This document shows, one piece after another, positions 1 through 9,639 of a stretch of 64,000 nucleotides of DNA. The translations under genes were made by a program, and so were the position numbers. Each line of letters begins with the position of its first letter. Position 1 is the stretch's first letter. Below the pieces are notes generated by a model that saw nothing but the letters and a program-made list of their open reading frames with translations, did not search any database and was not told where the DNA came from. Source of the DNA: Shewanella halotolerans (GTDB taxonomy: Bacteria; Pseudomonadota; Gammaproteobacteria; Enterobacterales; Shewanellaceae); contig NZ_CP080417.1 in assembly GCF_019457535.1 (NCBI RefSeq), positions 4,278,001 through 4,342,000 of the forward strand, written 5' to 3'.

Positions 1-109
1 TCCAAGGCAGAGGGATTTATTACGCCAATACACCTAGCAAAACGCTTTATAAAACAAAAGGGGTTATCGATTTAAGCTCGGGCACTCGTCAGCACGATGC
101 CACGGAAGA

Positions 110-517
110 TCAGGCGATCGGCGGCCGGAAGGCTGAGCCTAAAGAGATAGAGTGGAAATGAGGCATTTGAGTGGCCAGGATAGACTCGGAACCGGCTACG
201 CCAGGCCAGGGCGTAACGGTAAACAGCGTGCCTGTCACAGAGATCACCACGCAGTGGTTACAATCTCCCTTGCAAAATCCTTTGCCTTCACAGCAATGCT
301 GAGCAGCGGGAAGCACATTTTGCTCATCATCGCAGCAGTGAGATTGCATCATAGCGTCGTCATCATAACAGTCGTCGCCATTATTCATCTGCATCATGGG
401 CTGCTCATCCGCCTGCGCATAAGAGACCATTGCCATGCCATTAGCCATCAACACCTGGCCCAACAGCGCGAGCAGTGTAAAGATGACTAATGTGTGGTGT
501 CTAAGCGTACGACGCAT
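110..517 (-). CDS. Small secreted Cys/Met/His-rich protein of unknown function
   Basis: This 135-residue protein begins with a basic, hydrophobic signal peptide (residues 1-35, ending near MVSYAQA), so it should be exported. The mature part is packed with Met, Asp, His and Cys: two CC pairs (one in SHCCDDE, one in QHCCEGKG) followed by CKGDCNHC near residues 82-89. Such composition suggests binding of a soft metal such as copper, or a disulfide-rich fold, but I do not recognise a named family. A second secreted Met/His/Cys-rich protein lies about 660 bp upstream on the same strand (stop at 1180), which favours a shared role. Metal binding is inference only. Confidence 0.6.
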   Translation of the reverse strand: MRRTLRHHTLVIFTLLALLGQVLMANGMAMVSYAQADEQPMMQMNNGDDCYDDDAMMQSHCCDDEQNVLPAAQHCCEGKGFCKGDCNHCVVISVTGTLFTVTPWPGVAGSESILATQMPHFHSISLGSAFRPPIA

Positions 518-622
518 GGTGTAACCCTATAATGAGATGGTCCAAGTCTATCACGATATAAAGATTGGGCCTTGATAAAACTCACATTTCCAGCAAGTCA
601 AGGCCCTTCGCCTCAGGCATTC

Positions 623-1060
623 TTATTGTGCTAACCAGATCTTTTCCATCAGTTGTTGATGATTCATCAGGGTTAATTCCTGCTGTTGACCTGTTTGTGA
701 CACCAGGCGGGCCTTAGGCGCATTGACAAAGGCCTGGGCGTCCTGCTGAGTCACTATCTCGGGAAGCACCAGACGATAGGCATCGTCGCCTTTGACATCT
801 AGGGCAAGATAGAGGGGCTCTGAGGTCACCCAGGCGCCTGAATCGTCGGCGTTATCGGCAAAGATATCGCGATATACCAGCTCGACCAGTTGTTTACCCG
901 CATCCAGGCTGAGCACGCTCTGCTCATGACCCACTTTAACATCGGCGCCTTGTACCTGAAGTTCATCGGGTAGGGTGAGGCTGGCGGCGCTGGCGGTGTT
1001 AACTAAAGTCAGTGCAACGAAGGCGGCAAATAGGCTGCTAAAGAAATGACGTGTTTTCAT
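623..1060 (-). CDS. DUF2057-type periplasmic protein (YccT-like)
   Basis: A 145-residue protein with a clear Sec signal peptide (about residues 1-25, cleavage after NTASA). The mature sequence matches the DUF2057/YccT pattern: an opening beta segment ASLTLPDELQVQGADVK, a central VELVYRDIFADN segment and a C-terminal helix. The family is periplasmic with no established biochemical role. It lies in a minus-strand run between two other small secreted proteins, with about 105 bp to the downstream gene, so co-transcription is possible but not shown. The assignment is from sequence pattern only. Confidence 0.65.
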   Translation of the reverse strand: MKTRHFFSSLFAAFVALTLVNTASAASLTLPDELQVQGADVKVGHEQSVLSLDAGKQLVELVYRDIFADNADDSGAWVTSEPLYLALDVKGDDAYRLVLPEIVTQQDAQAFVNAPKARLVSQTGQQQELTLMNHQQLMEKIWLAQ

Positions 1061-1179
1061 AATCGACTCCCATCAGGCACAGGCCTGACAAATTGGCTAA
1101 TTCTTTGGCCACGCCAACTTGAGTTAACGGCGCGGCAGATTCATTGTTCGTGTGCGTTACGCAGGTTTAAGACGAACCA

Positions 1180-1638
1180 TTAACCAATGGGAGGGGGAGA
1201 TAGGGGAGTGAGATCGGCGGTCTGCAGCGACCAGCCAGAGATGACGATAGGACCAGACAGAGGCTGAATGGTCAAAGATGGTACGGCTGCGCTCAGGTTA
1301 CCTAAGGTCGATGCGCAGTGGGTCATGCAATCACCAGGGCCCATGGCGGCGCACAGGGCCTCGCAGTCCACCAGCGAGCCATCGCCAGACATCTTGCAGG
1401 GCTTCCCCTGATGGGACATCTGCATCCCAGTCTCATGCTTAGCTGAGGCTTGGGTTGACGGCGCCATCTCAGGGTTCATCTTCTGAGCTAAGCGCATATC
1501 GCCCTGGTCGAGAGCCATCTCCATATGACCACCATGCATCAGTGACATGAGCGCGCTGGGCATAGCCATAGCTGGTGTCAGAATAAACTGACCCAGGAGG
1601 GCGATGATCAGTACAAACTTGCCAAGGATAGCTGCCAT
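1180..1638 (-). CDS. Secreted Met/His/Cys-rich protein, unknown function
   Basis: The frame is open further upstream to a TTG at 1743, but I start it at the ATG at 1638 because the protein then opens with a normal signal peptide (MAAILGKFVLIIALLGQF, cleavage near AMA), giving 152 residues. The mature part has MHGGHMEM, MQMSHQGKPCKMSG and a cluster of five cysteines (CEALC, GDCMTHC), typical of copper-handling or redox proteins. It ends with a conserved-looking Pro-rich tail. No named family is recognised. The longer form would have a 35-residue hydrophilic leader, which is unlikely. Confidence 0.55.
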   Translation of the reverse strand: MAAILGKFVLIIALLGQFILTPAMAMPSALMSLMHGGHMEMALDQGDMRLAQKMNPEMAPSTQASAKHETGMQMSHQGKPCKMSGDGSLVDCEALCAAMGPGDCMTHCASTLGNLSAAVPSLTIQPLSGPIVISGWSLQTADLTPLSPPPIG

Positions 1639-1908
1639 ATAAGAGATAAAATTCTCGTAAATTGAACCGGGATTACCTTGATAGACAGACGTCTCATAAA
1701 AAGGTTCACCGCCAATTAAATTATTTTCCGGCTTCGCGAACAATCGTCATATTAGCGATAGATAATTACCCTCGAAAATCCAACAAAATCATTACGAAAT
1801 AGTAAAATTCCCGACAAACTTGTCATGTCATGGTCTTTGCTATAACTTTAGTAAATGCGCATATATTATGAGCAATTTCATAAAATCTTGCTTAGGTAAG
1901 ATAGAGTT

Positions 1909-1920
1909 AGAGCTAGCTCT
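1909..1920. promoter_or_regulatory. 12-bp palindrome upstream of cymA
   Basis: AGAGCTAGCTCT is a perfect palindrome about 110 bp before the cymA start, in the AT-rich gap between the divergent secreted-protein gene and cymA. It may be an operator. It does not match the CRP or Fnr consensus, and the binding protein is unknown. Confidence 0.25.
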
Positions 1921-2032
1921 CATTTTACGGTTTTAAAGCCAGATCAAGCGGCGTCTTCTGGTTATACTCTCAGCTACAGAGATGCATTAAATATAATAGA
2001 TATAATAAACATATTATTTTGGAGATAGAGTG

Positions 2033-2596
2033 ATGAACTGGCGTGCACTATTCAAACCTAGCGCGAAATACTCAATATTTGCCCTACTCGTGGTGGGTAT
2101 TGTAGTCGGTGTTGTGGGCTACTTTGCGACACAACAAACTTTACATGCAACCAGTACAGATGCCTTCTGTATGTCTTGCCACAGCAATCACTCTCTGAGA
2201 GATGAAGTGATGGCGTCGGCTCACGGCGGCGGACGTGCAGGTGTGACTGTACAATGTCAAGACTGTCACTTGCCACACGGCCCAGTTGACTACCTGATCA
2301 AGAAGATCATCGTTTCTAAAGATCTATACGGCTTCCTTACTATCGATGGCTTCAACACTCAAGAGTGGTTGGATGAAAACCGTAAAGAGCAAGCTGACCT
2401 GGCGCTGAAATACTTCCGCGCTAACGACAGCGCTAACTGTCAGCACTGTCACACTCGTATCTACGAAGACCAGCCTGAAACCATGAAGAAGATGGCGAAG
2501 AGAATGCACGCCAACAACTTCAAGAAAGAAGCTGACAAGCGTAAGACCTGCGTAGACTGTCACAAAGGCGTTGCACACGTTTATCCTAAAGGATAA
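2033..2596 (+). CDS. cymA: CymA: NapC/NirT-family tetraheme quinol dehydrogenase
   Basis: This 187-residue inner-membrane cytochrome takes electrons from the quinol pool and passes them to periplasmic reductases (fumarate, nitrate, DMSO and metal pathways in Shewanella). There is one N-terminal membrane anchor (residues 13-33) and then a periplasmic domain with four CXXCH heme motifs: C46-H50, C75-H79, C136-H140 and C173-H177. Length and sequence match Shewanella CymA closely. The frame also allows a GTG one codon earlier, but ATG at 2033 sits well behind the Shine-Dalgarno GGAG at 2021-2024 and gives the family N-terminus MNWRALF. A strong terminator follows, so it is a single-gene unit. In this window it could feed the flavocytochrome system at 61-63 kb (inference). 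Confidence 0.95.
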   Translation: MNWRALFKPSAKYSIFALLVVGIVVGVVGYFATQQTLHATSTDAFCMSCHSNHSLRDEVMASAHGGGRAGVTVQCQDCHLPHGPVDYLIKKIIVSKDLYGFLTIDGFNTQEWLDENRKEQADLALKYFRANDSANCQHCHTRIYEDQPETMKKMAKRMHANNFKKEADKRKTCVDCHKGVAHVYPKG

Positions 2597-2630
2597 GACT
2601 CTGCGCACCCTAGGGTGATTCGCGAAATAA

Positions 2631-2657
2631 AAAGCCTCACACTGTGAGGCTTTTTTT
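2631..2657 (+). terminator. Rho-independent terminator of cymA
   Basis: A 9-bp perfect stem AAGCCTCAC / GTGAGGCTT with a 3-base loop is followed by a run of Ts, about 35 bp after the cymA stop. Confidence 0.9.
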
Positions 2658-2806
2658 GTATATGGCGGTCAGCGTATTTATCCCGGAGGCCTAGCCCGCA
2701 AATCTAAGGTGGCCTGAAAGGGGCTTTGTATTCACCCCCTCAGGTAAGAGTGTCTCTTACGCAACAGTCTCTTACGCGGCAGAGTGATTAGCAGGCCAGC
2801 TCAGGA

Positions 2807-3283
2807 TTAATCTACTTTCGGCATACTCACATAGGTGCCTTGGAACTGGGCGCAGCACTGCTCGCCGCAATATAGGGCCACCTCCAGCTTCACCTTGGCA
2901 CGCTTCCCCCGCCCCAGCACACTTAAGTCTGTTTCCGGCCAACTAACTCGCGCCTGGGGCGACTCTCCCACAGGCGCCAGATAGCGAATGTCCGCCTGCC
3001 CAAGGACGATGTCGCCCTCGACACCGGCTAAGCGCTGCTGCAGCCACACCATGCCCCAGCCGGTGAGCGTCATCAGGGTATAGATGCTGCCGGCAAACAT
3101 GGTGTGATGCAGGTTGATGTTGGGCGCCAGCGGCGCGCTCACACTCAGCGTCTGCGCCTGATAGGCTTCGGGCGCTATCTGCATGAAAGCACTGACGGGG
3201 ATAGTCTGATGCCAGGTGCGCAGCAGCTCCCCGAGTAGTGCCTGTATCTGCTCTGGCTCTTCTGCCTTAGACATCATGATCAC
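2807..3283 (-). CDS. Thioesterase-fold protein (YiiD C-terminal-like)
   Basis: A 158-residue cytosolic protein matching the hotdog-fold thioesterase domain found at the C-terminus of Yii[28 protein letters not shown] in the middle, then a beta-rich half ending in [10 protein letters not shown]. This family is expected to hydrolyse acyl thioesters; the substrate is unknown. Its ATG overlaps the dtd stop codon in an ATGA-type 4-bp overlap, so it is translationally coupled as the last gene of the yihY-pip-unknown-dtd operon. Confidence 0.75.
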   Translation of the reverse strand: MIMMSKAEEPEQIQALLGELLRTWHQTIPVSAFMQIAPEAYQAQTLSVSAPLAPNINLHHTMFAGSIYTLMTLTGWGMVWLQQRLAGVEGDIVLGQADIRYLAPVGESPQARVSWPETDLSVLGRGKRAKVKLEVALYCGEQCCAQFQGTYVSMPKVD

Positions 3284-3717
3284 ACCTGCAGATTAAAGGT
3301 AACCGGGCCATCGTTGATCAGGCTAACCTGCATGTCGGCGGCAAACTCTCCGGTCTGCACAGGCACTCCCTGGGCGGCGCAGTAATCTACAAATGCCTGA
3401 TAGAGCTGCTTCGCCTGCTCCGGGGTACCGGCGCCAGAAAAACTCGGGCGCAGGCCACGGCCGGTATCGGCGGCCAGGGTAAACTGAGACACCACCAAGA
3501 GGCTGCCGCCCACCTGCTTGAGGTTAAGGTTCATCTTGCCGTCTTCATCGCTAAATACGCGATAGCTCATCACCTTAGTGGCGAGCTTCTCCATCTTGGC
3601 CTGGTCGTCTTCACGCTCCACGCCTAGCAATACCAGCAGGCCTTTGTCGATGGCGCCTATGGTTTGGCCATCCACATCCACCTTGGCCTGTTTGACTCTC
3701 TGTATTAAGGCTATCAC
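3280..3717 (-). CDS. dtd: D-aminoacyl-tRNA deacylase
   Basis: DTD removes D-amino acids (and glycine from tRNA-Ala) wrongly loaded on tRNA. At 145 residues the length is exactly that of the family. Both diagnostic motifs are present: SQFTLAAD, near residue 78, and [11 protein letters not shown] at the C-terminus, which form the dimeric active site. The N-terminus [18 protein letters not shown] is standard. It overlaps the downstream thioesterase gene by 4 bp and follows the upstream unknown gene by 29 bp, so it belongs to the same minus-strand operon. Confidence 0.95.
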   Translation of the reverse strand: MIALIQRVKQAKVDVDGQTIGAIDKGLLVLLGVEREDDQAKMEKLATKVMSYRVFSDEDGKMNLNLKQVGGSLLVVSQFTLAADTGRGLRPSFSGAGTPEQAKQLYQAFVDYCAAQGVPVQTGEFAADMQVSLINDGPVTFNLQV

Positions 3718-3746
3718 TGGCCTCTCGACTCCTATGCTTTTCTCAA

Positions 3747-4310
3747 TTAATTCATCGGCATCACGGGAATGGGTTTGATCAGCTGCTCGGCGGTGTTAGG
3801 CAGCGCCTGACCCACACGCAGCAAGGCATCGTCGATCCAGATCAGGAAGCGGCGCAGCTCCTCCAGCTCCAGAGTATCGACGAAGGTCGCCGCGCCCTGC
3901 ACCTGAATCACCTTGCCCTCCTCCCTCAGGGTGAACTTGGCGAAGTTGAGCTTATGGTTAAGGGTGCCGATGAGCACCATCAGCTCCTGAGTACCCACCA
4001 GCTTAGGGCTCACCGCGTAGAAACGGCTGGCCAGGATGCGATCTATCCCTTCTGGGTTCAGGCTCGGCTGCAACACAAACTGATGATCCCCCAGCTGTAC
4101 GCCCACCTTGTTAGGCCCCACCTTCTTGGCCAGATAGTTCTTGTTGATCAGCGACACCAGCAGGGCATCGGCGGCCAGCTCGTCGCTCATGCCGCTAAAA
4201 TAGACTCGCTCGGGCGCAGGCTGAGGCGTGCGCTCTGTCGCTAACACTTCAGTCACCAACACTTGGTTGCACACCAGTAGCGCCAACACGGCGGTTAATC
4301 TCTTCTTCAT
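3747..4310 (-). CDS. Exported protein of unknown function
   Basis: A 187-residue protein with an N-terminal signal peptide (residues 1-24, [18 protein letters not shown]...ATE). The mature sequence has alternating beta strands and helices ([41 protein letters not shown]) and ends with a Pro-rich tail PIPVMPMN. I do not recognise the family. It lies between pip and dtd, 127 bp after pip and 29 bp before dtd, on the same strand. Confidence 0.6.
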   Translation of the reverse strand: MKKRLTAVLALLVCNQVLVTEVLATERTPQPAPERVYFSGMSDELAADALLVSLINKNYLAKKVGPNKVGVQLGDHQFVLQPSLNPEGIDRILASRFYAVSPKLVGTQELMVLIGTLNHKLNFAKFTLREEGKVIQVQGAATFVDTLELEELRRFLIWIDDALLRVGQALPNTAEQLIKPIPVMPMN

Positions 4311-4437
4311 GATTCAGCTTCCTTTTAGCTATTAGCTTGGCTTACGCGACTCACTGTTTACTCACTATTTATTTCTTACTGCTTATTCTTTAAGGCTTAT
4401 TACTACTCGCCACGCTAGGCGCAACGACATCAATAGA

Positions 4438-5388
4438 TTAGGAACGGCCAGCGGCCAGATAACGCCCCATCTGAGTCACCGCCTCGGCGACCGCCCGGCA
4501 CATCTTGTTGTCGGCGAGGGTATGATAGCCCCCCTTAACTAGACGTGACCTTAATAGCCTGGGGCCGTGGTTGTCGAGAAACTCATCCACCAGCCTTTGG
4601 GGGCAGACCCAGTCTAGCTCTCCCTGCAATATGATGGTCGGGCAGGTGAGATCCCCGCCCACCCGCTTCATCAGCTGATAACCACCGAAATAGTCGTTGC
4701 GGGCATAATGCAGCTCCACTCTCGCCAAGGCTCCGCCTTGCTCGGCCAGGGCCTCACTGAGCTCGAAACCGGGCACCGCCAGTGCCAGCTCCCAACTGAG
4801 CCAGCGCATCACGCAGTTGCGGCGCACCTCGGCGTCCCTATGATTAAAGCCATCGGTGAAATGACTAAACAGGCTATCGAGGGTATCGCCATGGCCAGCG
4901 GCAAACTGGCGATACTGGCTGGAGAAGATCTGCGCCGCGCCGCCACGACCATAGAGCCACTCCATCCCCTCGGCAGAGGGAATAAACATGCCCCAATAGA
5001 TCTGCGACAACACCCGCTCGGGATAGATGCAGCTATAGAGATAGCCCAGGGTCGCGCCGAAGGAGCCCCCCAGCAGACACCAGGCCTCTATGCCCGCCCA
5101 GTGACGCACCCGCTCGATATCCTTCACCAGGCTGGGAAAGTCGTTGTTAGCCACCTCGCCGCAGGGCTTAGAGCGACCCGCCGCGCGCTGATCCAGCAGA
5201 TAGATATGAAAGCTGCGGTCGATAAACAGCCTCAACTCCTGAGGGTTACAACCCGCCCCGGGCCCGCCATGAAGATAGAGCACAGGGATCCCCTGGGGAT
5301 CACCATATTGCGCCAGAAACAGCTGGTGCCCCTCGCCGACATCGATCCAATCCTGACGGATCAGCGGATGCGACTTAGCGGGACTCAC
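4438..5388 (-). CDS. pip: Proline iminopeptidase-like alpha/beta hydrolase
   Basis: This 316-residue protein has the S33 peptidase signature: the oxyanion-hole segment [11 protein letters not shown] (39-49), LDQRAAGRS (65-73), and the nucleophile elbow GGSFGATLG with Ser109. A late Asp (GELDWVCP) and His (GGYHTLADN) complete the expected triad. Such enzymes release N-terminal proline from peptides. The start overlaps the yihY stop by 4 bp, so the two are translationally coupled. Similar hydrolases can have other substrates, so the name is by family. Confidence 0.85.
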   Translation of the reverse strand: MSPAKSHPLIRQDWIDVGEGHQLFLAQYGDPQGIPVLYLHGGPGAGCNPQELRLFIDRSFHIYLLDQRAAGRSKPCGEVANNDFPSLVKDIERVRHWAGIEAWCLLGGSFGATLGYLYSCIYPERVLSQIYWGMFIPSAEGMEWLYGRGGAAQIFSSQYRQFAAGHGDTLDSLFSHFTDGFNHRDAEVRRNCVMRWLSWELALAVPGFELSEALAEQGGALARVELHYARNDYFGGYQLMKRVGGDLTCPTIILQGELDWVCPQRLVDEFLDNHGPRLLRSRLVKGGYHTLADNKMCRAVAEAVTQMGRYLAAGRS

Positions 5389-6320
5389 CTTTTATGCTCA
5401 TCTAAGTGGATCTCCGACTCATCGTCCGCCAGCTCCTTGTTCACCAAGTCCATCAGACGCTTGTCGAGGTACTCTGGCATGGCGGCGGTGATCTCGGCGC
5501 CGATCAGCACGATAATCCAGGAGAGATACACCCACATAAACAGGATAGGGATGGTCGCCAGCGCGCCATAGATAGCCTCATAAGCGGGGAACTCGGTGAG
5601 ATAAAGCGCAAAGCCCTTCTTACCCAGCTCAAACAGCAGAGCCGCCACGATGGCGCCCAGCAGGGCGTGGAAAAACTTCACCTTGGTATTGGGCACCACC
5701 ATATAGATCAGCAGGAAGGTGGCCACAGAGAAGAACATGGGCAGGCGCTCAACCAAGAGGGGCACCACGCCGCTAAGATCTGTGCCGCTAAACAGCTTGA
5801 GCGACACCACATAAGAGGTGGCTACCAGGCTGGCGCCCATCAGCACAGGCCCCAGAGTCAGCACCATCCAGTACATAGAGAAGGAGACCACCATGGGGCG
5901 CTTCTCCGTGGTGCGCCAGATGCCGTTGAGGGACTTGTCGATATTGGAGATCAGCAGAATAGCCACTACCACCAGGGCGCCGATACCCACGGCCGTGCCC
6001 TTGGAGGCGTTGGCGACAAACTCGTTGATATACATCTGCACGCTGTCGCCGGCAGAGGGGATAAAATTCTCGTAGATGAAGGTCTCGATATGGCTGCGTA
6101 TCCCCTTAAACACGGGGAAGGCCGACAGCATAGACATGGTCACTGCCACCATAGGCACCAGAGAGAGTAAGGTAACGTAAGCCAGGTGACCCGCCCGCAT
6201 ATTTATCTGATCTTCCGTGATACGCTGTTTTAGATGTATCATGAATTGCCAGATACCCAGCATGATCGAACGAAGCAGGCTCACATCTATTTTATTTATC
6301 ACGTTATTCTCTTGATTCAA
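5385..6320 (-). CDS. yihY: YihY/BrkB-family inner-membrane protein
   Basis: A 311-residue polytopic membrane protein with about six hydrophobic segments. The first contains the family-typical [19 protein letters not shown], and a later one reads [14 protein letters not shown]. The family (once called ribonuclease BN, now UPF0761) has no secure function. It is the first gene of the minus-strand operon yihY-pip-unknown-dtd-thioesterase. The hydrophilic acidic tail [13 protein letters not shown] is expected to be cytosolic. Confidence 0.85.
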   Translation of the reverse strand: MNQENNVINKIDVSLLRSIMLGIWQFMIHLKQRITEDQINMRAGHLAYVTLLSLVPMVAVTMSMLSAFPVFKGIRSHIETFIYENFIPSAGDSVQMYINEFVANASKGTAVGIGALVVVAILLISNIDKSLNGIWRTTEKRPMVVSFSMYWMVLTLGPVLMGASLVATSYVVSLKLFSGTDLSGVVPLLVERLPMFFSVATFLLIYMVVPNTKVKFFHALLGAIVAALLFELGKKGFALYLTEFPAYEAIYGALATIPILFMWVYLSWIIVLIGAEITAAMPEYLDKRLMDLVNKELADDESEIHLDEHKR

Positions 6321-6397
6321 GTAGGGTTAACTGCGTATCTTGGTACATTAAGATTACAAGTTTAAAGACACTAGATACAAGTGTAAGGAATAAATTG

Positions 6398-6619
6398 ATG
6401 TCCCAACAAGGTTCGGCCGGCAACGTGATTGCCGCCATCGCAAGTTTCTTTTTCCCTGGCCTGGGCCAATTAGTACAAGGACGCATACTCGCGGCACTCC
6501 TCTTCTGTGTCGTCACCATAGTCGGCTACGCCCTGTGGTGGTTGATCGTCCCCGCCATCATAGGCGGTATTGCTCACCTGTGGAGCATCATAGACGCCGC
6601 TAAATTCAAGGCCGACTAA
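6398..6619 (+). CDS. Small two-helix membrane protein
   Basis: This 73-residue protein has two hydrophobic segments (about 8-25 and 29-60), the second with a WWLIVPAIIGG core, and a start region FFFPGLGQLVQGRI that resembles TM2-type small membrane proteins. A TTG lies one codon earlier, but the ATG at 6398 is preferred because TAAGGAA stands 8 bp before it. Function is unknown. The next gene follows 24 bp later on the same strand, so they may be co-transcribed. It is divergent from yihY. Confidence 0.65.
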   Translation: MSQQGSAGNVIAAIASFFFPGLGQLVQGRILAALLFCVVTIVGYALWWLIVPAIIGGIAHLWSIIDAAKFKAD

Positions 6620-6643
6620 CCGTCTAACAAGGAAATCGTCAGG

Positions 6644-7294
6644 ATGAAAAAACTCATCACCGCAGCGGCCCTGGGTGCCGTCGTCATGCTCAGCGGCTGT
6701 CAGAGCGCCTACTATGGTGCCATGGAGAAGGTGGGCTACCATAAGCGCGACATCATGGTGGATAGGGTCAACGCCGCCAAGGAATCCCAAGAGGAGGCCC
6801 AGGCCCAATTTAGCTCGGCATTGGAAGAGATGCAGGCCCTGCTCAACCACGATGGTGGCGATCTGCAGAGTGCCTACGAGAAGGCTAGAGATGAATATGA
6901 GTCCTCACAGGAGGCCGCCGACGAGGTGAGCAGCCGTATCGACAAGGTAGAAGATGTGGCCGAGGCGCTGTTTGACGAGTGGCAGGCAGAGATTGGCGAG
7001 ATCAGCAAGGCTAGCCTGCGCCGCAACAGCGAGACCAAGCTGCGCGAGACCCGTCGCTCCTACGAGCAGCTGGTACGCACCATGCGCCGCGCCGAGAGCA
7101 AGATGCCGCCCATCCTGACCGCAATGAAAGACAACATGCTCTACCTCAAGCACAACCTCAACGCCCAGGCCATAGGCGCCATCAAGGGCGAGTTTGCCAG
7201 CCTGCAGACGGATATCTCAAGCCTGATCAAAGAGATGAACAAATCGATTGCCGAGTCCAACCGCTTCATCGAGTCGATGGAAGGCAACAAGTAA
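6644..7294 (+). CDS. DUF2959-type lipoprotein
   Basis: A 216-residue lipoprotein: the signal peptide ends in the lipobox LSGC with Cys19. The rest is almost entirely helical and charged (long stretches such as RVNAAKESQEEAQAQFSSALEEMQALL), consistent with an elongated coiled coil. This matches the DUF2959 pattern. Function is unknown; the shape suggests a periplasmic scaffold or adaptor. It follows the small membrane protein closely and is closed by a clear terminator. Confidence 0.75.
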   Translation: MKKLITAAALGAVVMLSGCQSAYYGAMEKVGYHKRDIMVDRVNAAKESQEEAQAQFSSALEEMQALLNHDGGDLQSAYEKARDEYESSQEAADEVSSRIDKVEDVAEALFDEWQAEIGEISKASLRRNSETKLRETRRSYEQLVRTMRRAESKMPPILTAMKDNMLYLKHNLNAQAIGAIKGEFASLQTDISSLIKEMNKSIAESNRFIESMEGNK

Positions 7295-7301
7295 CGCCCT
7301 A

Positions 7302-7332
7302 AAGCCCTAACCCTGGTTAGGGCTTTTCTTTT
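7302..7332 (+). terminator. Rho-independent terminator
   Basis: A 10-bp stem AAGCCCTAAC / GTTAGGGCTT with a CCTG loop is followed by TTCTTTT, just after the DUF2959 gene. Confidence 0.9.
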
Positions 7333-7613
7333 ACCGCATCGCGTCAGTTACATCGCTTCCCGTTTAGTCTTTCCCCTGGCTCACAACGGCCACTCCCGAA
7401 ACGTGTCACCTATTTCAGCCAGTACTCTTTACCACTAGAAGCTGCCACAAGACGCTGCCACAAGCACAAGAAGCTGCCGCCAAAGCTTATAGTTTAGGTT
7501 AAAGGTTCTACCATCCTACGTTTTCGGCACCGACATACAATGAGCTCATCGAAATAACAGGCCGCGATTAAACCGGTCAGTCAGCCTACAGTCAGCTAGA
7601 TGAGGACACACCA

Positions 7614-8231
7614 ATGTCAGCCAAACTATTCAAGATGTTAACCGCCGCCGGTATCGGCATCGTCATGATGACGGGTTGCAGCAGCCTGCCCCACGAGATC
7701 GCCTCCGAGCAACGGAGCGACCAGCTCAACAAGCAATATCAGAGCCTGACGGTGATGGCGGCTCAGACGGATCCCGCCTCACGCAAGATAGTAGAAAGAC
7801 AGTTAGCCGACGATCTGGGTCAACATCAGATCAGCGCAACCCCAAGCTTCGAGAGCCTGCCAGATACCGCCAAGATCACCGATGAGACGGCGCTAAAGGC
7901 CTACGCAGACAGCCAGGCCAACGAGGCGCTACTTATCATCAGCGTCACCGACGCGGGCTACGACTACGGCTACGACGACTATCTGGAGACCCGCGGCTGG
8001 GTCTACATGCTCGGCGGCGAGCCGGGGGCCGGAACTCAGCTTGGCTCACTCATCTCCTGGGCGGGTTCAGGCCAACATAAACTGCATGTACAGGTCTACG
8101 ACAAGCAGGCCAAGCAGACCGTCTGGCAGGCCGACATAGATGCAAAAGATAGCGGCTCAGAGGTACAGAACATTCAGGCACTGACCCGCTTCATCGTCGA
8201 CCAGATGCAGGCCCGCGCCATCATCCAATAA
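7614..8231 (+). CDS. Putative lipoprotein, unknown function
   Basis: A 205-residue protein with a lipobox MTGC (Cys22) after a hydrophobic leader, so it should be lipid-anchored. The central part is Tyr- and Gly-rich (GYDYGYDDYLETRGWVYMLGGEPG), and the C-terminal half has a beta pattern KLHVQVYDKQAKQTVWQADIDA like the DUF4136-type fold, but I cannot assign it firmly. It is a stand-alone gene with a 318-bp leader gap and its own terminator. Confidence 0.65.
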   Translation: MSAKLFKMLTAAGIGIVMMTGCSSLPHEIASEQRSDQLNKQYQSLTVMAAQTDPASRKIVERQLADDLGQHQISATPSFESLPDTAKITDETALKAYADSQANEALLIISVTDAGYDYGYDDYLETRGWVYMLGGEPGAGTQLGSLISWAGSGQHKLHVQVYDKQAKQTVWQADIDAKDSGSEVQNIQALTRFIVDQMQARAIIQ

Positions 8232-8241
8232 CCTCTCCCTT

Positions 8242-8268
8242 TGGCTGGCACTAAGTGTCAGCCTTTTT
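8242..8268 (+). terminator. Rho-independent terminator
   Basis: A GGCTGgCACT / AGTGtCAGCC hairpin with one G-T pair and a run of six Ts, 10 bp after the lipoprotein gene. Confidence 0.8.
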
Positions 8269-8424
8269 TATCCCCGCTTTTTTAACGCCATTTGGACCAA
8301 GATCACCTAAATTCACAGCCAATCAGGCTTTTTAGCGAGCCAGCGCACACAAGCGAAACTCTGTCAGAACTCTTCCCCGGCCCTTGACTCTCACCTATAT
8401 CCGCCTCCTAACTGGTTATTGGCA

Positions 8425-9639
8425 ATGAGTTTTATCGAATCCCTGACCCTGACACTGGCCCTGCTCTACAGCTGCAGCCTGCTCTATTGGAGCGGCAAAC
8501 GCTGGGGCGCCGTGGTAAGCGCTGCCTCCCTGCTGGGCGCGGCACTGGTCACCCTCTACTGGCCACTGTTTATCGCCTTGCTGCTCGCCGCCGGCGTGCT
8601 GGCCCTCGCCCACAGATACCAAGGCGATTTCGTCAAGGGGGAGGTGCGCGCTAACACGCTCAGGGAGGGGATACAGCACCTGCTGGCGCTCTCCATCTTG
8701 CTGGTTGGCATCCAGTACGCGGCCAACGCCGTCATGCTCAAGCTGGGCATCACCCCCTACCTGATTCGACCCGACGTGGGCGACGCCTTCCTGCCCATCG
8801 CCGGCGCCATAGAACTCAAGGCGATCCTCACCCTAGGCATCTGGGATCAGAACCATCCGGCCGCCGCCGTGATGCTCACCGTGGTGCTCCTCACGGGCTT
8901 GATGTGTAAGCGCGCCTTCTGCGGCTGGGCCTGCCCCCTGGGGCTCGCCGGCGAATACCTGTATAAGCTGAGAAAGCGCTTCATCAAGCGTGAACTGCTG
9001 CCGCCCGCCTGGCTCGACTGGCCGCTGCGCATGCTCAAATACCTGCTGCTGGCCGGTCTGCTCTATATAGTGCTCGGCATGCCTTCGGCGAGTATTCCTC
9101 ACTATCTCGAGGGCAACTACCATAAGATAGCCGACCTTAAGATGGCGCTCTTCTTCGTCACCCCTGGCCTCATCACCCTGGCCTGCTTCGCCGTCATACT
9201 GCTGCTGGCCGCCTGGCGCCGCCAGGGCTTCTGCCGTTACATCTGCCCCTATGGCGCCCTGCTTGGCCTCACCAGCTTCTTGAGTCCGTTTAAGATCCGC
9301 CGTAGCACCCAGCACTGCCTCATCGAAACCAAGGGGATGAACTGCGACAAGTGTACCCGCGCCTGCCCGGCCAACATCAAGGTGCATCAACAAGGCACGG
9401 TACGCTCGGACGAATGCCAGGCCTGCATGCGCTGCGTCTCCGCCTGCCCTAAGCAGGAGGCGCTGCACTTCAGCAGCAGTAACGGCATCAAGCTCTCCGC
9501 CCGTGGCCTCACCATCATGCTGTTACTGCTGCTGTTTATGATCCCGCTAATCGCCTATGTCGGGGGATTCTGGGTCAGCCAGACGCCGACCGAGATTCGG
9601 ATGTATTTGATACAACATTTGGGGGCAATTGGGCATTGA
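8425..9639 (+). CDS. NapH/NosR-like membrane polyferredoxin
   Basis: A 404-residue integral membrane iron-sulfur protein. It has about six membrane helices, two polyferredoxin-type Cys motifs facing the cytosol (CKRAFCGWACPLG and CRYICPYGA), and two 4Fe-4S ferredoxin clusters near the C-terminus (CDKCTRACP and CQACMRCVSACP), then a last membrane helix. Proteins of this type (NapH, NosR, CcoG relatives) carry electrons between quinols and periplasmic enzymes. No partner reductase is adjacent, so the specific role is open. The frame begins at a TTG (8419); I prefer the ATG at 8425 as start. Confidence 0.8.
   Translation: MSFIESLTLTLALLYSCSLLYWSGKRWGAVVSAASLLGAALVTLYWPLFIALLLAAGVLALAHRYQGDFVKGEVRANTLREGIQHLLALSILLVGIQYAANAVMLKLGITPYLIRPDVGDAFLPIAGAIELKAILTLGIWDQNHPAAAVMLTVVLLTGLMCKRAFCGWACPLGLAGEYLYKLRKRFIKRELLPPAWLDWPLRMLKYLLLAGLLYIVLGMPSASIPHYLEGNYHKIADLKMALFFVTPGLITLACFAVILLLAAWRRQGFCRYICPYGALLGLTSFLSPFKIRRSTQHCLIETKGMNCDKCTRACPANIKVHQQGTVRSDECQACMRCVSACPKQEALHFSSSNGIKLSARGLTIMLLLLLFMIPLIAYVGGFWVSQTPTEIRMYLIQHLGAIGH

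Noticed and set aside
3..161. Open plus-strand frame at the left edge
   Set aside because: A frame is open from the edge to about 161, but it overlaps the secreted-protein gene and no domain is visible, so it cannot be told from a chance frame.
2030..2032. GTG as start of cymA
   Set aside because: The ATG directly after it gives the known N-terminus and the normal distance to the Shine-Dalgarno.
4708..5571. 287-codon plus-strand frame
   Set aside because: Antisense to the proline iminopeptidase gene, which has intact catalytic motifs.
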